A DNA stretch of 64,000 nucleotides from Cryoendolithus antarcticus (GCA_002077065.1 NAJO01000004.1:186001-250000); one strand, 5' to 3'; numbered from the stretch's first letter, positions 20,225 to 31,250 are shown. A program made the numbers and translations. The notes: a model not told the origin generated them from the letters alone.

Positions 20225-21583
20225 TCATACCTTGACCAAATACCTCTCCAAAAGCGCCTTTACCTTCTCCACGGGTAGTCCGTCGATCTTCGTTTCCCCG
20301 TCCATGCAGACCACGCCGTCTCTACCTCCCACAAGACTGTTCAAAATCGCCTCCTCCGTCGCCTCCCCCGCCGCAGCGAGGAAAGTGTCGATGCTTTCGT
20401 TCTTGATGACCTCGATTTGGTACGTTTGCGAAGCGTTGAATCTGCCCATGATCGCGTCCTCGACTCCGCCGGTCTTGCCTATGAGTTGCTCCCCTGGGTG
20501 CGGCGCAGTCGACAAAGCGAGGAAGATATCCCCGCTGAAGTTCCTCCCAATTCCATTCCCTCCAACGCAGGCAAGACCGGCTGTGGCGTGGCGGGCTAGG
20601 CGGTTGAGTTGGGTTGGGGAAAGCGGCGCGTCGGTGACGAGGAGCACGAGGATGCTCCCATCATCTGCGCGGCCTGCAGGTTGCGGCTCCGGCTGACGAG
20701 ACGCCGGCGTCGCCGCGAACGCCTTCGAAGCACTCGCACCGTCTTTCATCAGCAGTCTGCCGATCGGGACGCCACCGATCGTGAGATCCACAAGCCCGCC
20801 ATAATTCGTTTGCACGAGACATCCCAACATATACTCCTTCTCGCTCCCCTCCGGCCCACTCGGCCGATCCCCCTTGATGAGACGGGAAGACGTCCCTGTC
20901 CCGCCTGAGAACTGATGACACGTCATGCCCGCTCCTCCGCCACACTGGCCTTCCTCGACCACACCGCCTTGCCCAGCTGTCTTCGCGGCCGTGCAAGCCT
21001 GACGGATTTCAGACGCCGAAAGCCGCGAAGCGCGCAAGTTAGCAGAGTTGATGAGCCAGTCCGCCGTCTCGCCTACGACGGGCGTGCCATAGAGGCGCGA
21101 TTGCAGACGTCCAGTAATCCCCAGACTCTCCTGCAAATCCAGAATCCAGTCCCAGATCCCATCGAACACCCCTCCCAAACTCAGCGAGTTCGTAAACCCA
21201 ATCGGAGTGTTCGTGAAACCCCAGTCTTCTATCTGCGGCGTGCCGGTCAGGCAGCCGTTGCCGTTGAAGACTGCGTAGCCGGCGTGGCAGGGCGTGATGG
21301 CTTTCAGACCCTCGGTGCCGCGGGGGAAGATGATTGTCGCGCCCTTTCTGGCCGTAGATGTCTCAGGCTGGGAGGGTGAAGTTGGAAAGATCACTTGGCC
21401 TACTGAGAGGTTGGGAATGTCGAGGATGCTGTTGAGAGGGCCAGGGGAGAGGGCGCCGGGGCTGTAGCCGAGAGAGCGGATAGTCATGCGGTCCTGCTTG
21501 CTGGGTGCGGCGACAGTCGAGGTATTCGATGCGTCGCGACCGGGAATTGACGAGGTCGAGGTGGTGCTGTGGTTGAGATCCAT
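20225..21583 (-). CDS. P1-family peptidase (DmpA-like aminopeptidase/amidase)
   Basis: This intronless gene encodes 452 residues. Family P1 features are present: the N-terminal IPNLSVGQV, the GCLTGTPQIEDWG region, GGAGMTCHQFSGGTGTSS, and the segment DDGSILVLLVTDAPL. In the latter, autocleavage at Gly-Ser would expose the N-terminal nucleophile serine of the beta chain (about residue 312). A Gly-rich C-terminal block (VGGNGIGRNFSGDIFLALST) completes the Ntn-like fold. Enzymes of this family release N-terminal residues or act on D-amino-acid amides and esters, usually in the cytosol as processed heteromers. The first 35 residues are low-complexity and poor in conserved residues, and translation could begin at the internal Met near 33 (MTIRSLGYSP). 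Confidence 0.88.
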   Translation of the reverse strand: MDLNHSTTSTSSIPGRDASNTSTVAAPSKQDRMTIRSLGYSPGALSPGPLNSILDIPNLSVGQVIFPTSPSQPETSTARKGATIIFPRGTEGLKAITPCHAGYAVFNGNGCLTGTPQIEDWGFTNTPIGFTNSLSLGGVFDGIWDWILDLQESLGITGRLQSRLYGTPVVGETADWLINSANLRASRLSASEIRQACTAAKTAGQGGVVEEGQCGGGAGMTCHQFSGGTGTSSRLIKGDRPSGPEGSEKEYMLGCLVQTNYGGLVDLTIGGVPIGRLLMKDGASASKAFAATPASRQPEPQPAGRADDGSILVLLVTDAPLSPTQLNRLARHATAGLACVGGNGIGRNFSGDIFLALSTAPHPGEQLIGKTGGVEDAIMGRFNASQTYQIEVIKNESIDTFLAAAGEATEEAILNSLVGGRDGVVCMDGETKIDGLPVEKVKALLERYLVKV

Positions 21584-22832
21584 TTTTGCGGTAGAGAAGC
21601 GTAACAGTTGAAAGAGAGTTGAAGAGATGGAATGCGGATTATATAGCTACAACAGATTGGTCCTACCTCTGCTCGATCTACCGCGTTACCCTCCAATGCT
21701 TCATCGGCTGAATGCTGCAATGCATTGAGGACTTGGGCTGATACTCACTATGAGTCGAAGTGTTCACGCGCCTTGTGACTTGTAGGGATTGAAGTATGAC
21801 GGTGTTGTCAGCTCTGTACCTGCATATGCAATTTCCGACACTCCACAGGAGGCCACGCTCGCATCTGCGCGTACGACAGAGCTAAGCTACCAGTAGCAAG
21901 AGATGTAGAGCTCTGGTGAGGGGTGTGAGTGCAAGGTAGGTGGGAGAGGGTGCGGGTTCGTGCCAGAGGCCGAGAATGCCAAATCGTTCCGAAAGAGGCG
22001 ACTTCATGTTCACTTCAAACTGGAGGAATAATACATCAAGCCTGCATCATGTGCCTCCCATCGAAGTGCATCATAGATACCGGATTCTGCCTCGCGCCTG
22101 GCGTGCTGATCAGCCTCGGTCTCATTGTGCGTTGCGTCGTGAGACTCGGCGCGATCGACGCGCAGCACTTCGCCTACCCCCTCGATGACTTTCCAAATCA
22201 ATCTCCCCTCATGCGCCATGGAGCTGGGTATGGCAACCTTTCACACTCTCCACTTGGCCAAGGTTTGTTCGTAGAGATCTAATGCCTCGTCAGCGTCTGC
22301 GACAGTACTGGCAAGGAGCAGCATTATCTTGGACGGGACCACGGGGTATACGAGGAGTTGCTATGGGTCTGCCTCGCACTGCCACAATATACTCTTTCTG
22401 CCATCGCTGTAGAGCGATAGAGACTTGTTGAAACGCCTCCGTGAAGTGACTAGTGAGACCTTGGCGAGCCATTGCTATGTTGGAGGAGGCTATACACAGT
22501 GAGCGGAGTCAGAGCCGGTAATGTTACCGAACTGAAATGCAATGTGGCTGGATCTCAAGGTGAGGTGCGGTCCCTTAGAAATCATGAAGACTGGTAAGAG
22601 CAAAGCGGCCTATCGTACACCTGCTGATGTTGCCGCCCTCCGATGCTCTCCCTCGACCTAACCAAGTCTCGTTTCTTTCCATAATTGTTATCAGCGATAT
22701 CATCTCTTCAATTTAGACATCGCTAAAGAGAAAAGACGTCGCTACATCATTACCATTACGAACGGCAGCAATCCTCCGCAACAGTCCACTCATAACAGAC
22801 CCGATTCAGATCTCGACTCCCGCACCGTCATC
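21584..22832. other. Intergenic, no gene seen
   Basis: About 1.25 kb lie between the divergent peptidase and RBR-like genes. Short frames occur but none has recognisable content. No tRNA, repeat or palindrome stands out. Confidence 0.5.
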
Positions 22833-24168
22833 ATGTCGACTCAACCTGAACATAAGTGTTCTATCTGCCTCGAAGATAACATAAAGTCCGGAATGATCGA
22901 GCGCATCGACGGCTGCGCTATCTGTCACAATTGTATCAGGCAGTACTTCGAAAGGGCATTCAGAGACGAGAACGCATGGCCACCCAGGGTTCGAACTTCG
23001 CCCCATCAATAGGCAGTATGCACCGCATGGCTCACTAATATGCGAACAGTTCGGGACCACTTAGCTGTTCGTCTCCGCCTTCCACCACCTTCTTGGGCTA
23101 GAGTTCTGGGCCGTATATGCGAAGAAGGAGACCGAATACGACTGCCCGCCTCTTCTGCGTGTCTACTGTACCTAGCCGGTCGGGCAAGACAAGCAGTCAA
23201 AAGAACTATGCGGGAATTTCATCGGAGCTCTGATATCGGCAAGCGATGTCAGAGAAGCAGAGGATGCACATCGTACACTCTCGAAACAGTCCAGCTGCAC
23301 CAGGTGCGATCGCCCGAGCTGTATGGTCTGCAGCGCACCATACGAAGCTGGCCATGAGTGTAACATGAGACTCCGACAAACGCCCAGGAGGATAGAGCGT
23401 GAGCTCACCGGGCAGGGGCTAGTCCGCGGTCAGGACTACCAAATCTGTCCCAGCAGACAGTGCTCACGTCAGATTCAGATGGAGGAAGGTGGTTGTGGGC
23501 TTATGATTTGCTCATGTGGCAGAGAGCTTTGCTTCTTCTGCGGTGCGACGTTCGACTGGCAGAAGGAGCACGAATGTCCCGAGGCTGCCTCTGTGGCGGA
23601 GCAGCAGATTGACCACGACAGCCAGGGGCATACTAGCGCATCACGAGCCGACAGCAGGATTCCCCGAGACACTCCCATGCAGCAGGAGGAATATGACGCC
23701 GCGTTTGTCGAGGTGACAAACTTACTACAATCGATGCGGCACATAGGTCATGGAATTCAGCTCGATATCACGAGACTCTTTCCATCTGGAGTCCCGCGCG
23801 GTCTCAGCGTCTTCGCGACTCCATTTGGCCACGACGTCGGTGTGCGTGTGAACTTGGAAGGGGCAACAGTACACGACTTCTTCGTCCACTGTGCACAGGC
23901 CCTCCTTGTAGAACATCCGGAAGACCACTCGACGCGCAGGATCCTGGCTTTGACGCTTATTCTCAGACGTATCGACTGGTTCGTGCTAGACGTGCTCGAG
24001 AATGTGGATGCGTGGGACAGCCGACGTCGTGATGAGGAGTATGCGGCTGCATTCAGCGACTTGGGGCAGATTGTCGAGACTACGGAGCTGAACGACGAAG
24101 AAGGGATAGAACTGTTCTCGGCTTTCTTTCAGGCAGCGCAGGAAGAGGCGATCGTTGAGGCGGAGTAG
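22833..24168 (+). pseudogene. Decayed RBR-type zinc-finger paralogue
   Basis: The 5' part encodes a RING-like start (CSICLEDN...CHNC) and aligns with the gene at 411-1738. Homology then continues in a different frame (AKKETEYDC, RVYC, CGNFIGAL, SSCTRCDRPSCMVC). To follow it one must correct an extra C near 22980 (WPT... instead of WPPR), splice a short intron about 22990-23049, and pass two in-frame TAGs, at 23062-23064 and 23173-23175. A splice to the later AG at 23063-23064 would remove the first TAG but not the frame change or the second. From about 23290 the frame is clean to 24168, with IBR/RING2 cysteines (CSCGRELCFFCG) and a conserved tail. I call it a pseudogene or a gene with a lost N-terminal half; the intact 3' part could be expressed from the ATG at 23323. 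Confidence 0.65.
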
Positions 24169-24539
24169 AAGATGGGGATCGGTGATGGCAGCTTTCGTTG
24201 GACTCTCAGCTCTGCCGAGGTCTAGGTTATCTGCCAGCGTTTTGCGCTCGCGGAGGAAAGAGGACATCCACGTACACGTAGAAAGTTACTTACAGTCAGA
24301 TCGTGAAGCATATACCCAGCAAAACACGGACAGACTTTATGACCTTCTGCCGTCCAAACTTTACCATCGCTTGGCACTCACATGTCACTGCTGGCGCGTC
24401 ATGCAGGGACGGACTCGTCTCCTAATGGCGTTGATTGAAGTGTCGATGTCGCATTTACTGAAGCGATCACCAAAGACGAACGTGGACGAGTAGGTACCGC
24501 AGCATGCATCGGCATGTCCTCTAGTATTCGCACCGGACA
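24169..24539. other. Intergenic, no gene seen
   Basis: About 370 nt upstream of the large 24540 gene, presumably its promoter and leader. No clear element is seen. Confidence 0.45.
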
Positions 24540-27500
24540 ATGTCCAACGAGGGCGGCGGAAACCCATCGCAGAGCCAAGCGCGAGCTTCTCCTGCCGCGG
24601 ATGTCTCATTCACAGCGCACCACGATGCAGAGAGTAGCTCACACGCTGAAAGTAGAGGGAGTAGAGAGGCATCGAGTGAGCGTGGCGGAAAGCTGAGGGA
24701 GAAGTTCCTGACGCCGACGAGGGATAGATCGAGTGACAAGAAAGATGAGCATCGTCGAAGTCAAGAGTCTAGGAAGTCCGGGGGCGTTCTGAGGCATGGC
24801 GCACACGACCATGAGACGCCGCGCAGCAGCGGCGAGGGTAGTAGCAAGAGGGACGGGAAGAGGAAAGTCATGGGCGATCGCTTGACAGTGGGTAAGAGAC
24901 GACATGTCGATGAGCGGCTTTCAGTCGACTCTACCTATGGCAGCTCGCCGCTATCGAGACAAGTATCGGGCTCGCAAGATGCTATCAGCGATGCCAGAGA
25001 GCAAGGCAGACCGCGACCGACGACACTGGATCCGGCGCAGCTGGTGCAGATGGCACTGAGCTTGAGCGAGAGCAGGAAGCGACATCCGAGTAACACCCTG
25101 CCAGTGCCACTACAGCTCTCGGCACCACACAGCAGAGTCGCGTCCGGAGGTAGTGGCATCTATGGCAGTGTGCGATCGCCTGCATCGGCTTCCTACCGCG
25201 CCAGTCTATGGCGCAATACGCCGAGTCCAAGACACGCCAGTACTACAAGAGAGCATACACCCATCGATGTCAGTGAGGTCAATGACGAGGACATCCCTCA
25301 AGACTTCACCGCTGGCACACTCGCCCGAGCTGAGAAGGCGAGGAGGTTCTTCGAGCTCGCGAACGAACATCGGAGAGTGCTGCAGGTCCTGCCTCCGCTC
25401 AAGCCTGATGCGAAAGCCCCGGGCAATTTCATCTATCGCACTACTAGCAGCCCAGGGTATGCAGCAGCAGAGGTACAGCGCGTTCGATCACCTAACTCGA
25501 CCAAGCATGAGCTGGGCAGGCAGTACAACGCGTTACAAGTCCTACGCAATAGGAAGCTGAGAATCCGGGAGAGGAGACCTTTGGCAATATCATCAGAGAT
25601 GTTCCAAGACACGCAGGAGGTGCGGAGCTGGGTGGATGCGGTCGAAGAAGCAGCGCAACGGCCACACTACAGGACATCAGATGATGTAGTCGATCTACCA
25701 ACATACTTTGCATATGCACCAAACGTGGTGGACCCAGAGGCCGAGATATCACGAGGTCACAAACGCTCTGGCACTGCGGCCACTGCAACATACAGAGGAG
25801 AGAACAATTGGAGCGTCGAGCCTGCTGAGCTGCTAGCCGACTTATACTGGACCGAGAAGGGAGATAACAAGACCTTGATCGAGAACAGGAGACATCAACG
25901 GATATTCTCACCTCGCACGAACCAGCGCCTTGACCCACCTAAGCAGGACCTGGGCGACGAAAGTGATGAGCACGTCGACGATGCTGCGATGAAGCAGTCT
26001 CCGAATGACGAAGGGTCCACCCACAAGAAGCATCGGTCTTTCCTGTCGTTGCACAAAGCTGACCGCATTCGACGTAATAGACTCGCACATTTCAAGCGAT
26101 CAGCCAGTGTATCTTCGGTGTCTAGTGGTGAAGGAGACAAGGTGACGCCGCTTGGCAGTTCGCTACAGCTAGACTACCTGAACACTGGCCCGCTGCAGCG
26201 TCATATGGAAGATATGATAGCGAAGGAGGAGCGTGGAGAACTGAAGTCGCCGGATCTGGTCTCGCCGGATCACTGGGAATCTCAACATACTGCGTTCCCA
26301 AACCGGCAGAGTCGAGCGATTAGCGGCGCCGACAAGAAACCGAAGCCCAGCCCGAACGGCGCTCTGTCTATCAGCGTACCGCCAGCGCCGACGAAGGGTA
26401 AAGCTGCTGACGGTCGGATTGAGCAGCTTGCTCATGAGCAAGCACGGTCATCAATTGACTCTACGCCACCCCTGACGCCCGCCGTGACCACTGCCGTACC
26501 TTCGTTGACTCTCGATGTCTCTCCCGCGACTGACAACTCACCACCTTCGGTACACAAGTCAAGAAGCAGCCGTTTCTTGCCACATTTTCGCTCCAGAAGC
26601 AAAGATCGGAACACCACCGAGAACAGAGACTTCGCGTTTCCGTCCGAGGACGACCGATCTCGAGAGCCAAGTGGCAATACGATCGATCCGTCCAGACTCA
26701 GCATCGAATCTGCGAGGCCTTCACAATTCCGCAGACATCGCACGAATGAGAGTATACATTCAGTCACTAAGCGCAATGGGCTTCACAAGACGGTCACATC
26801 GGACGGATCGATCAAAGAGCCCGAATCAGCTGTCGGCCGATTTTTTCGCGGTGGCAGACTGGGTGAGCTCGTGCGCGGCGAAGGCTCACGCTTTAGTGGG
26901 CGCCTCCGCGGTCGCGAGCACGACGACTTGACGTCCGATGCCAACTCGGCAGTGATGTCGTATGCTTCTGACAGTGATGGATCGGGTAGTGAGGCACCTG
27001 GTCTTACGTCAGCGAACGACAGCGAGGCATCTCCGCGTACATCCATCGATCGGACACGGCGCAATGGGCCCAAGCTACCCACGTTCAGGCCTGTCGGGGC
27101 TAGAGACAGGCTCGCTGCGCCTTCTGGGCTTTCGAAAGGCTCCACGGGCATGGACGACCCGGTCAATCGCCAGGCAGCACTTCAGCGGCAGACAAGTCGC
27201 TCCGAACGCTTTGCCAAACTCGCACCGCCACGTATCGATGTGTCGGCAGAAGACGATGACTACTCGACCGACAAGCCTACATTGGCCTCTCCCATGGACG
27301 AAGAGCGTCGCAAAAGCTACGGCTTCCTCGGCATCAACAACGGCAGCAACTCTGCGATGAGCTCCAGAATCTCACTTCGCGAGCCCGGCACTATGGGTCG
27401 CGGCGGAGGTAAGATGCCTATGACAGGACTTACGAAGTTGCAATCCGACGCTCGGCGACGGCATTGGAGCATCTCGGATCAGGCGCAGAGATCTCGCAGT

Positions 27501-28121
27501 CCTGCAAAGGACCATCACGTCACGCCTCGAGATCTTGCTCGAGCCCGAACACTGATCTTAGCTTCTGGCATCAAAGCACAAGCTATCATTCGTCGTGCCA
27601 ACGCTCCTCGGGATCCACCACCTAGCTTCCTCGCAAAAGCCGCTGCTATAGCATCCAAGCCGTCGCCGAATGGCATAGCTTTGCGGGACTCTCACATGAC
27701 CGCCGCATCGCTGCTATCGAACCACCTCACCCTCACGCTCGAGTCCTTCACCTCCTTTTCGCAAGCCTTTGCCTCCACCCACCTCCCGCAACTCCACACC
27801 AGACTTTCGGACCTTAAGTCACTCGCTTCAGATCACCTGACGCACCTCGTGCACAACTCCTCCGACGAAGCGGATGCGTTCACCGTCCGTCTTACTACCG
27901 AGCAGACGCTGCGGATTCAGCAGGTTGACGATGCTGTCGACGCTATGTTGAGATTGCGAAGGAGGCAGTGGCGATGGGCTAAGCGGACGGGGTTCAAGGT
28001 CTTGGAGTGGATGGTGCTTGGGTTGATGTGGGGGATCTGGGGTGTGGTGGTGTTGATCAACGTCATCAGAAAGGTAGTAGGAGGAGTGTGGGGTGCTGGG
28101 AGGTGGGTCTTGACTTGGTAG
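24540..28121 (+). CDS. Large Ser/Arg-rich protein with C-terminal membrane anchor, unknown function
   Basis: This is an uninterrupted 1193-codon gene. Residues 1-230 are disordered and rich in Ser, Arg and Glu. A more structured part (about 240-450) contains RAEKARRFFELANEHRRVLQVLPPLK, an IYRTTSSPGY motif and an aromatic stretch (NWSVEPAELLADLYWTEKGD). Another Ser/Arg-rich part with PHFRSRSKDR and GRFFRGGRLGELVRGEGSRF follows. The C-terminal 170 residues form a helical segment (LSNHLTLTLESFTSF, DDAVDAMLRLRRRQWRWAKRTGF) and then a hydrophobic hairpin (VLEWMVLGLMWGIWGVVVLINVI and VVGGVWGAGRWVLTW). The layout suggests a tail-anchored protein facing the cytosol, perhaps at the ER or nuclear envelope. 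I do not recognise the family. Confidence 0.8.
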   Translation: MSNEGGGNPSQSQARASPAADVSFTAHHDAESSSHAESRGSREASSERGGKLREKFLTPTRDRSSDKKDEHRRSQESRKSGGVLRHGAHDHETPRSSGEGSSKRDGKRKVMGDRLTVGKRRHVDERLSVDSTYGSSPLSRQVSGSQDAISDAREQGRPRPTTLDPAQLVQMALSLSESRKRHPSNTLPVPLQLSAPHSRVASGGSGIYGSVRSPASASYRASLWRNTPSPRHASTTREHTPIDVSEVNDEDIPQDFTAGTLARAEKARRFFELANEHRRVLQVLPPLKPDAKAPGNFIYRTTSSPGYAAAEVQRVRSPNSTKHELGRQYNALQVLRNRKLRIRERRPLAISSEMFQDTQEVRSWVDAVEEAAQRPHYRTSDDVVDLPTYFAYAPNVVDPEAEISRGHKRSGTAATATYRGENNWSVEPAELLADLYWTEKGDNKTLIENRRHQRIFSPRTNQRLDPPKQDLGDESDEHVDDAAMKQSPNDEGSTHKKHRSFLSLHKADRIRRNRLAHFKRSASVSSVSSGEGDKVTPLGSSLQLDYLNTGPLQRHMEDMIAKEERGELKSPDLVSPDHWESQHTAFPNRQSRAISGADKKPKPSPNGALSISVPPAPTKGKAADGRIEQLAHEQARSSIDSTPPLTPAVTTAVPSLTLDVSPATDNSPPSVHKSRSSRFLPHFRSRSKDRNTTENRDFAFPSEDDRSREPSGNTIDPSRLSIESARPSQFRRHRTNESIHSVTKRNGLHKTVTSDGSIKEPESAVGRFFRGGRLGELVRGEGSRFSGRLRGREHDDLTSDANSAVMSYASDSDGSGSEAPGLTSANDSEASPRTSIDRTRRNGPKLPTFRPVGARDRLAAPSGLSKGSTGMDDPVNRQAALQRQTSRSERFAKLAPPRIDVSAEDDDYSTDKPTLASPMDEERRKSYGFLGINNGSNSAMSSRISLREPGTMGRGGGKMPMTGLTKLQSDARRRHWSISDQAQRSRSPAKDHHVTPRDLARARTLILASGIKAQAIIRRANAPRDPPPSFLAKAAAIASKPSPNGIALRDSHMTAASLLSNHLTLTLESFTSFSQAFASTHLPQLHTRLSDLKSLASDHLTHLVHNSSDEADAFTVRLTTEQTLRIQQVDDAVDAMLRLRRRQWRWAKRTGFKVLEWMVLGLMWGIWGVVVLINVIRKVVGGVWGAGRWVLTW

Positions 28122-28237
28122 AGCGCAACACTGATAGTGTGTCCGGGGCCGACACCCTTTTTGACAGCATTTGGATTTAGTTGATACCCAGATTGCGTAC
28201 TTGCTTCATACACAGCTTCGTCAACTCATATACGTCG

Positions 28238-29332
28238 TCAGAGTTTCCCTCTTCCTGATTCATCACTCTCTCCCTTCCCACCACCACCACCCAACTCAAA
28301 CCTCCCCCTGACCCCTAAATGATCCGTAACCCACGCCCTCTCAAACCCCAACCCTACAATCTTCCCCTTCTCGTCTTCACTCGCCACCTCAACGCCGTCC
28401 CCAAACCTCTTGAAATCCAAACATCTGGCCCCATCACCCCGGAAAAAGATCTTGTCCATACGAGAACGGCCAAATTGCTCCCGTAGATGTGTGGCCGCTT
28501 GCTGACCCCATGTGTACGCCTTGTCGGTGTCTTCCTGCCCGCGCAGCGAGAGAAAGGCATCAGCGAGATTGTTTTCGGTGTGTAGAGAGCGATCGAACGG
28601 CTCAATAGCATTGAAGTCGCCCGCCACAAGCGCGAACGCCAGCGCCGAGGAGTGTAGATGAGCAGCTATAAGTTCCAGCTGTTTCGGCCTTAGAGGCGGT
28701 TTTAGAGCAAGCGACTCAAGATGTGTATTACAAAGCCGGAAGAGCTTGTGATCATCCAGCAGCAGATCCGCAAATAGCCCATCCCGTTCCTGATTCGTGG
28801 CTGAGAAGTGCACGCGGAAGACTTGCTGCACTGGGTATTTGCGCGAGATGAGCGTCGTGGTGCCGTAGTGCGCGTTCGCCCACATACTGTTGTCGAGATC
28901 TGTGATGGCGAAGTGCTGCTGGATCCAGGGCGTTGAGGCGAGCAGGCGAAGGTCTGAGGGCGTGCATTCTTGGAGGAAGATTACGGACGCTGTGGACTCT
29001 GGGAGTTCGCTGATGAGACTGTCGAGGTGGGCGAGGGCGGCTGTCATGCGAGAGTCGCCAAACGGCAGCATGAAGTCTATGTTCCAGCTGAAGAGCTCGA
29101 GATGGGTTGTCTCGGTACTCGTGGGGACTTGGTGGGCGGTGGAGGCATGAGCGAACCATTGCGAGGCGCTGGGGTCGTAGAGATGGAAGGGCTGTGGGAA
29201 AGACTCATCTTGCTCCCAAGGGACGTCGGTCTTGATGTTGTTGTGGATGATGCTAATCTGTTCCTTGATGACTTCGTCCATGATGCCTAGTTTGCTCGCA
29301 GAACGGCAGAAGAGGCGCTGGATTGCATTCAT
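28238..29332 (-). CDS. TDP2-like endonuclease/exonuclease/phosphatase-family phosphodiesterase
   Basis: This intronless gene encodes 364 residues from the ATG at 29332; a second in-frame ATG at 29281 (MDEVIKEQ) would remove 17 residues. The four blocks of the TDP2 type of the EEP fold are visible in order: LFSWNIDF (TWN-like), FLQEC (metal-binding Glu), CNTHLES and GDFNAIEP, SRMDKIFF, and the final TDHLGV with its catalytic histidine. TDP2 removes tyrosyl adducts from DNA 5' ends left by topoisomerase 2, and relatives act on other phosphodiesters. Nuclear repair is inferred by resemblance. Its 3' end faces the 24540 gene across about 115 nt. Confidence 0.85.
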   Translation of the reverse strand: MNAIQRLFCRSASKLGIMDEVIKEQISIIHNNIKTDVPWEQDESFPQPFHLYDPSASQWFAHASTAHQVPTSTETTHLELFSWNIDFMLPFGDSRMTAALAHLDSLISELPESTASVIFLQECTPSDLRLLASTPWIQQHFAITDLDNSMWANAHYGTTTLISRKYPVQQVFRVHFSATNQERDGLFADLLLDDHKLFRLCNTHLESLALKPPLRPKQLELIAAHLHSSALAFALVAGDFNAIEPFDRSLHTENNLADAFLSLRGQEDTDKAYTWGQQAATHLREQFGRSRMDKIFFRGDGARCLDFKRFGDGVEVASEDEKGKIVGLGFERAWVTDHLGVRGRFELGGGGGKGESDESGRGKL

Positions 29333-29955
29333 CAGTCAACGCTAGTACTATCTCCAAGGTGCGGAAGACGAAAGATATGGCTCCTCGTCACCTGCGTGAG
29401 AAATGCGGCTTACCTTCGCACTGAACAACCGATGAGGTGTCGACTCTGGTCCTTGTGCGATAAGAGGTGCTCGACGAAGCGTCGGTATCAATTCAGAGGT
29501 GCTTGTGCATGTAAAGAGGAGTGCGCCTGCAGGAAGTTTGCAAGGAGACCGACATGCGTATGCCATAGAGCTCCCCATCCAATAGCTCGGGAAGATACCT
29601 CGTTGCTTAGCGCTTACCACACAGGCGCCAGCGAGGATGATGATCCGTCGTCGCGTCGGCAGACTAGAGATTCAAACGGGTACGAATCACGGTGATCATT
29701 TGTGTGCAACTACGCGGTTGCGCGATTCGAGTAATTGAACAAGATCCGAAGGGTGGGAGAGGTATGACATGCAGATACCTGGGCGACTGTTACGCAATGA
29801 CGCGGTGGCGATAGCAGCAGAGACCTGGAACATTCATGTCATGCTCTGCCTTTCATTGCGGGCAGCATCTCTATCATCGCACCCGATCTATAATATAGCA
29901 CACGCTTGAACGCCGACAGAAATACCACCAGATCGTGTCATCGCCAAGTGTGCTC
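29333..29955. other. Intergenic, no gene seen
   Basis: About 620 nt lie between the TDP2-like start and the 3' end of the zinc transporter, both on the minus strand. A Cys/Arg-rich frame on the plus strand (29396-29695) lacks recognisable content and is probably chance. Confidence 0.45.
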
Positions 29956-31250
29956 CTACGCCCACTTGCCGAGCAGAGCCATGAGCGCAGCACCTAAGGC
30001 CATCGTTCCGACAGCTGCAAGCACCACCTTGATGGGCGCCCGCTGCATATACCCGCTAAACATGAACTCATGTGCCATCAGTTCCACAAGGGCAGTGTAA
30101 ATCAAGATCCCAGCCGAGATCGAGTCGAACACCCCATTGGCGATCAACGTTGTCTGGCTGCCAGGCGAGAAGGACTCTCTCACCCCAAGACCAATGGCGA
30201 TGGCGATGGGCGTTGAGATTGCGTAGCCGCACCCAAGTATGTAAGGTGTCCATCGCTTGGTCTTCGGCCATTCGATCGAGGCTAGTCGACTGCCGAGTGC
30301 AAGGCCTTCGAAAGTCTGATGGAAAACCAGGACCACGTACAGAGTCGCAAACTCTTCACCCGCAACCGCAAGCGTCAGACCGATGAAGATCGAATGGAAG
30401 ATGACGCCGAACTCCAGAATGAAGACTGCGGTCAGCTGAGCGCTGTAGGACTCTGGATCGAACGTTTTCCGGGAGTCGCCGTGAGTATGGGCGCTCACTT
30501 GAGCTGAGAGAAATCAGTCAGGCTCATGTGTGCGAGAGTACAAACGGGCTAGCTCACCATTGTTCGCATTCACTGGATGCTCGCGAGCGTGCGACAGGTG
30601 GTCATCGCCAGGCATGTGTGGTCCAGCGCATGATGAATCTTTGCGGCCGGCTGCTTTTGATGTGTCCTCCAATGGCACGTCAAGACTGGTATCTGCTGCA
30701 CTCTTTAGTGCTACCGGCTCGTCAGAGTAACTTGGGCTGGAAGTTCCAGCGTGACTGTGTCTGGCGATATTGGGTCAGTAAAGATGCTGCAGTATGATTT
30801 CAGTAGTACTCACCCGTCACCATGCTCAACATCATGCTCGTGTTCGTGGCCGAAGCGCGCATAGCGCATCGTCATGAGCTCAACGAAGAACAGTGCGAAT
30901 ACTGTCATCAACGCGATGCCCTCCACCCATGAGTAATCCGTTATCGGTCCAGTCAGGCATGGATTACTCAGTGCTTCATTCGCAGGTGCTAAGAGCTGGG
31001 ACGATGTCAATTTGCTGCCACTTGAACGCAAGCCGGCTCTACTTACGTGTATGAAAGCTGTCGCTAATATGACTCCCGAGCCGAAGTACTTCGCGATGAA
31101 GAACGCCCAGCTGGGTACTCCGACGCCCTTGTGTCGCGCAGCGAACACAGGGAACCATGTACCCAGAAAGCTCCCCACCAAGATCACGAAGATGGCGCTG
31201 ATTCGTGTGCCCATGCGACCATCATAGTCGTTGCCCACGCATTCGGACAT
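29956..31250 (-). CDS. ZIP-family zinc transporter (Zrt1/2-like)
   Basis: Exons are 31250-31047, 30995-30814, 30760-30558 and 30503-29956, with introns of 51, 53 and 54 nt, giving 378 residues. Eight membrane segments fit the ZIP fold. Segments 1-3 lie in the first two exons (ISAIFVILVGSFLGTWFPVF, FGSGVILATAFIHLLAPA, WVEGIALMTVFALFFVEL). A long cytosolic loop follows, and five segments lie in exon 4. That exon holds the family signature helices with their metal-binding histidines (EFGVIFHSIFIGLTL; FHQTFEGLALGSRL). The variable loop carries histidines (HEHEHDVEHGDGHSHAG), presumed zinc sensors or ligands. The protein should import zinc (perhaps iron) across the plasma membrane. No zinc-response element is apparent upstream. 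Confidence 0.92.

Noticed and set aside
22975..23005. tRNA-like word GGTTCGAAC
   Set aside because: It matches a B box but no acceptor, D or anticodon arms can be built around it. It lies at the splice donor of the broken RBR gene.
29396..29695. Cys-rich small plus-strand frame
   Set aside because: There is no signal peptide, and composition is dominated by Arg/Cys typical of chance frames in this window.
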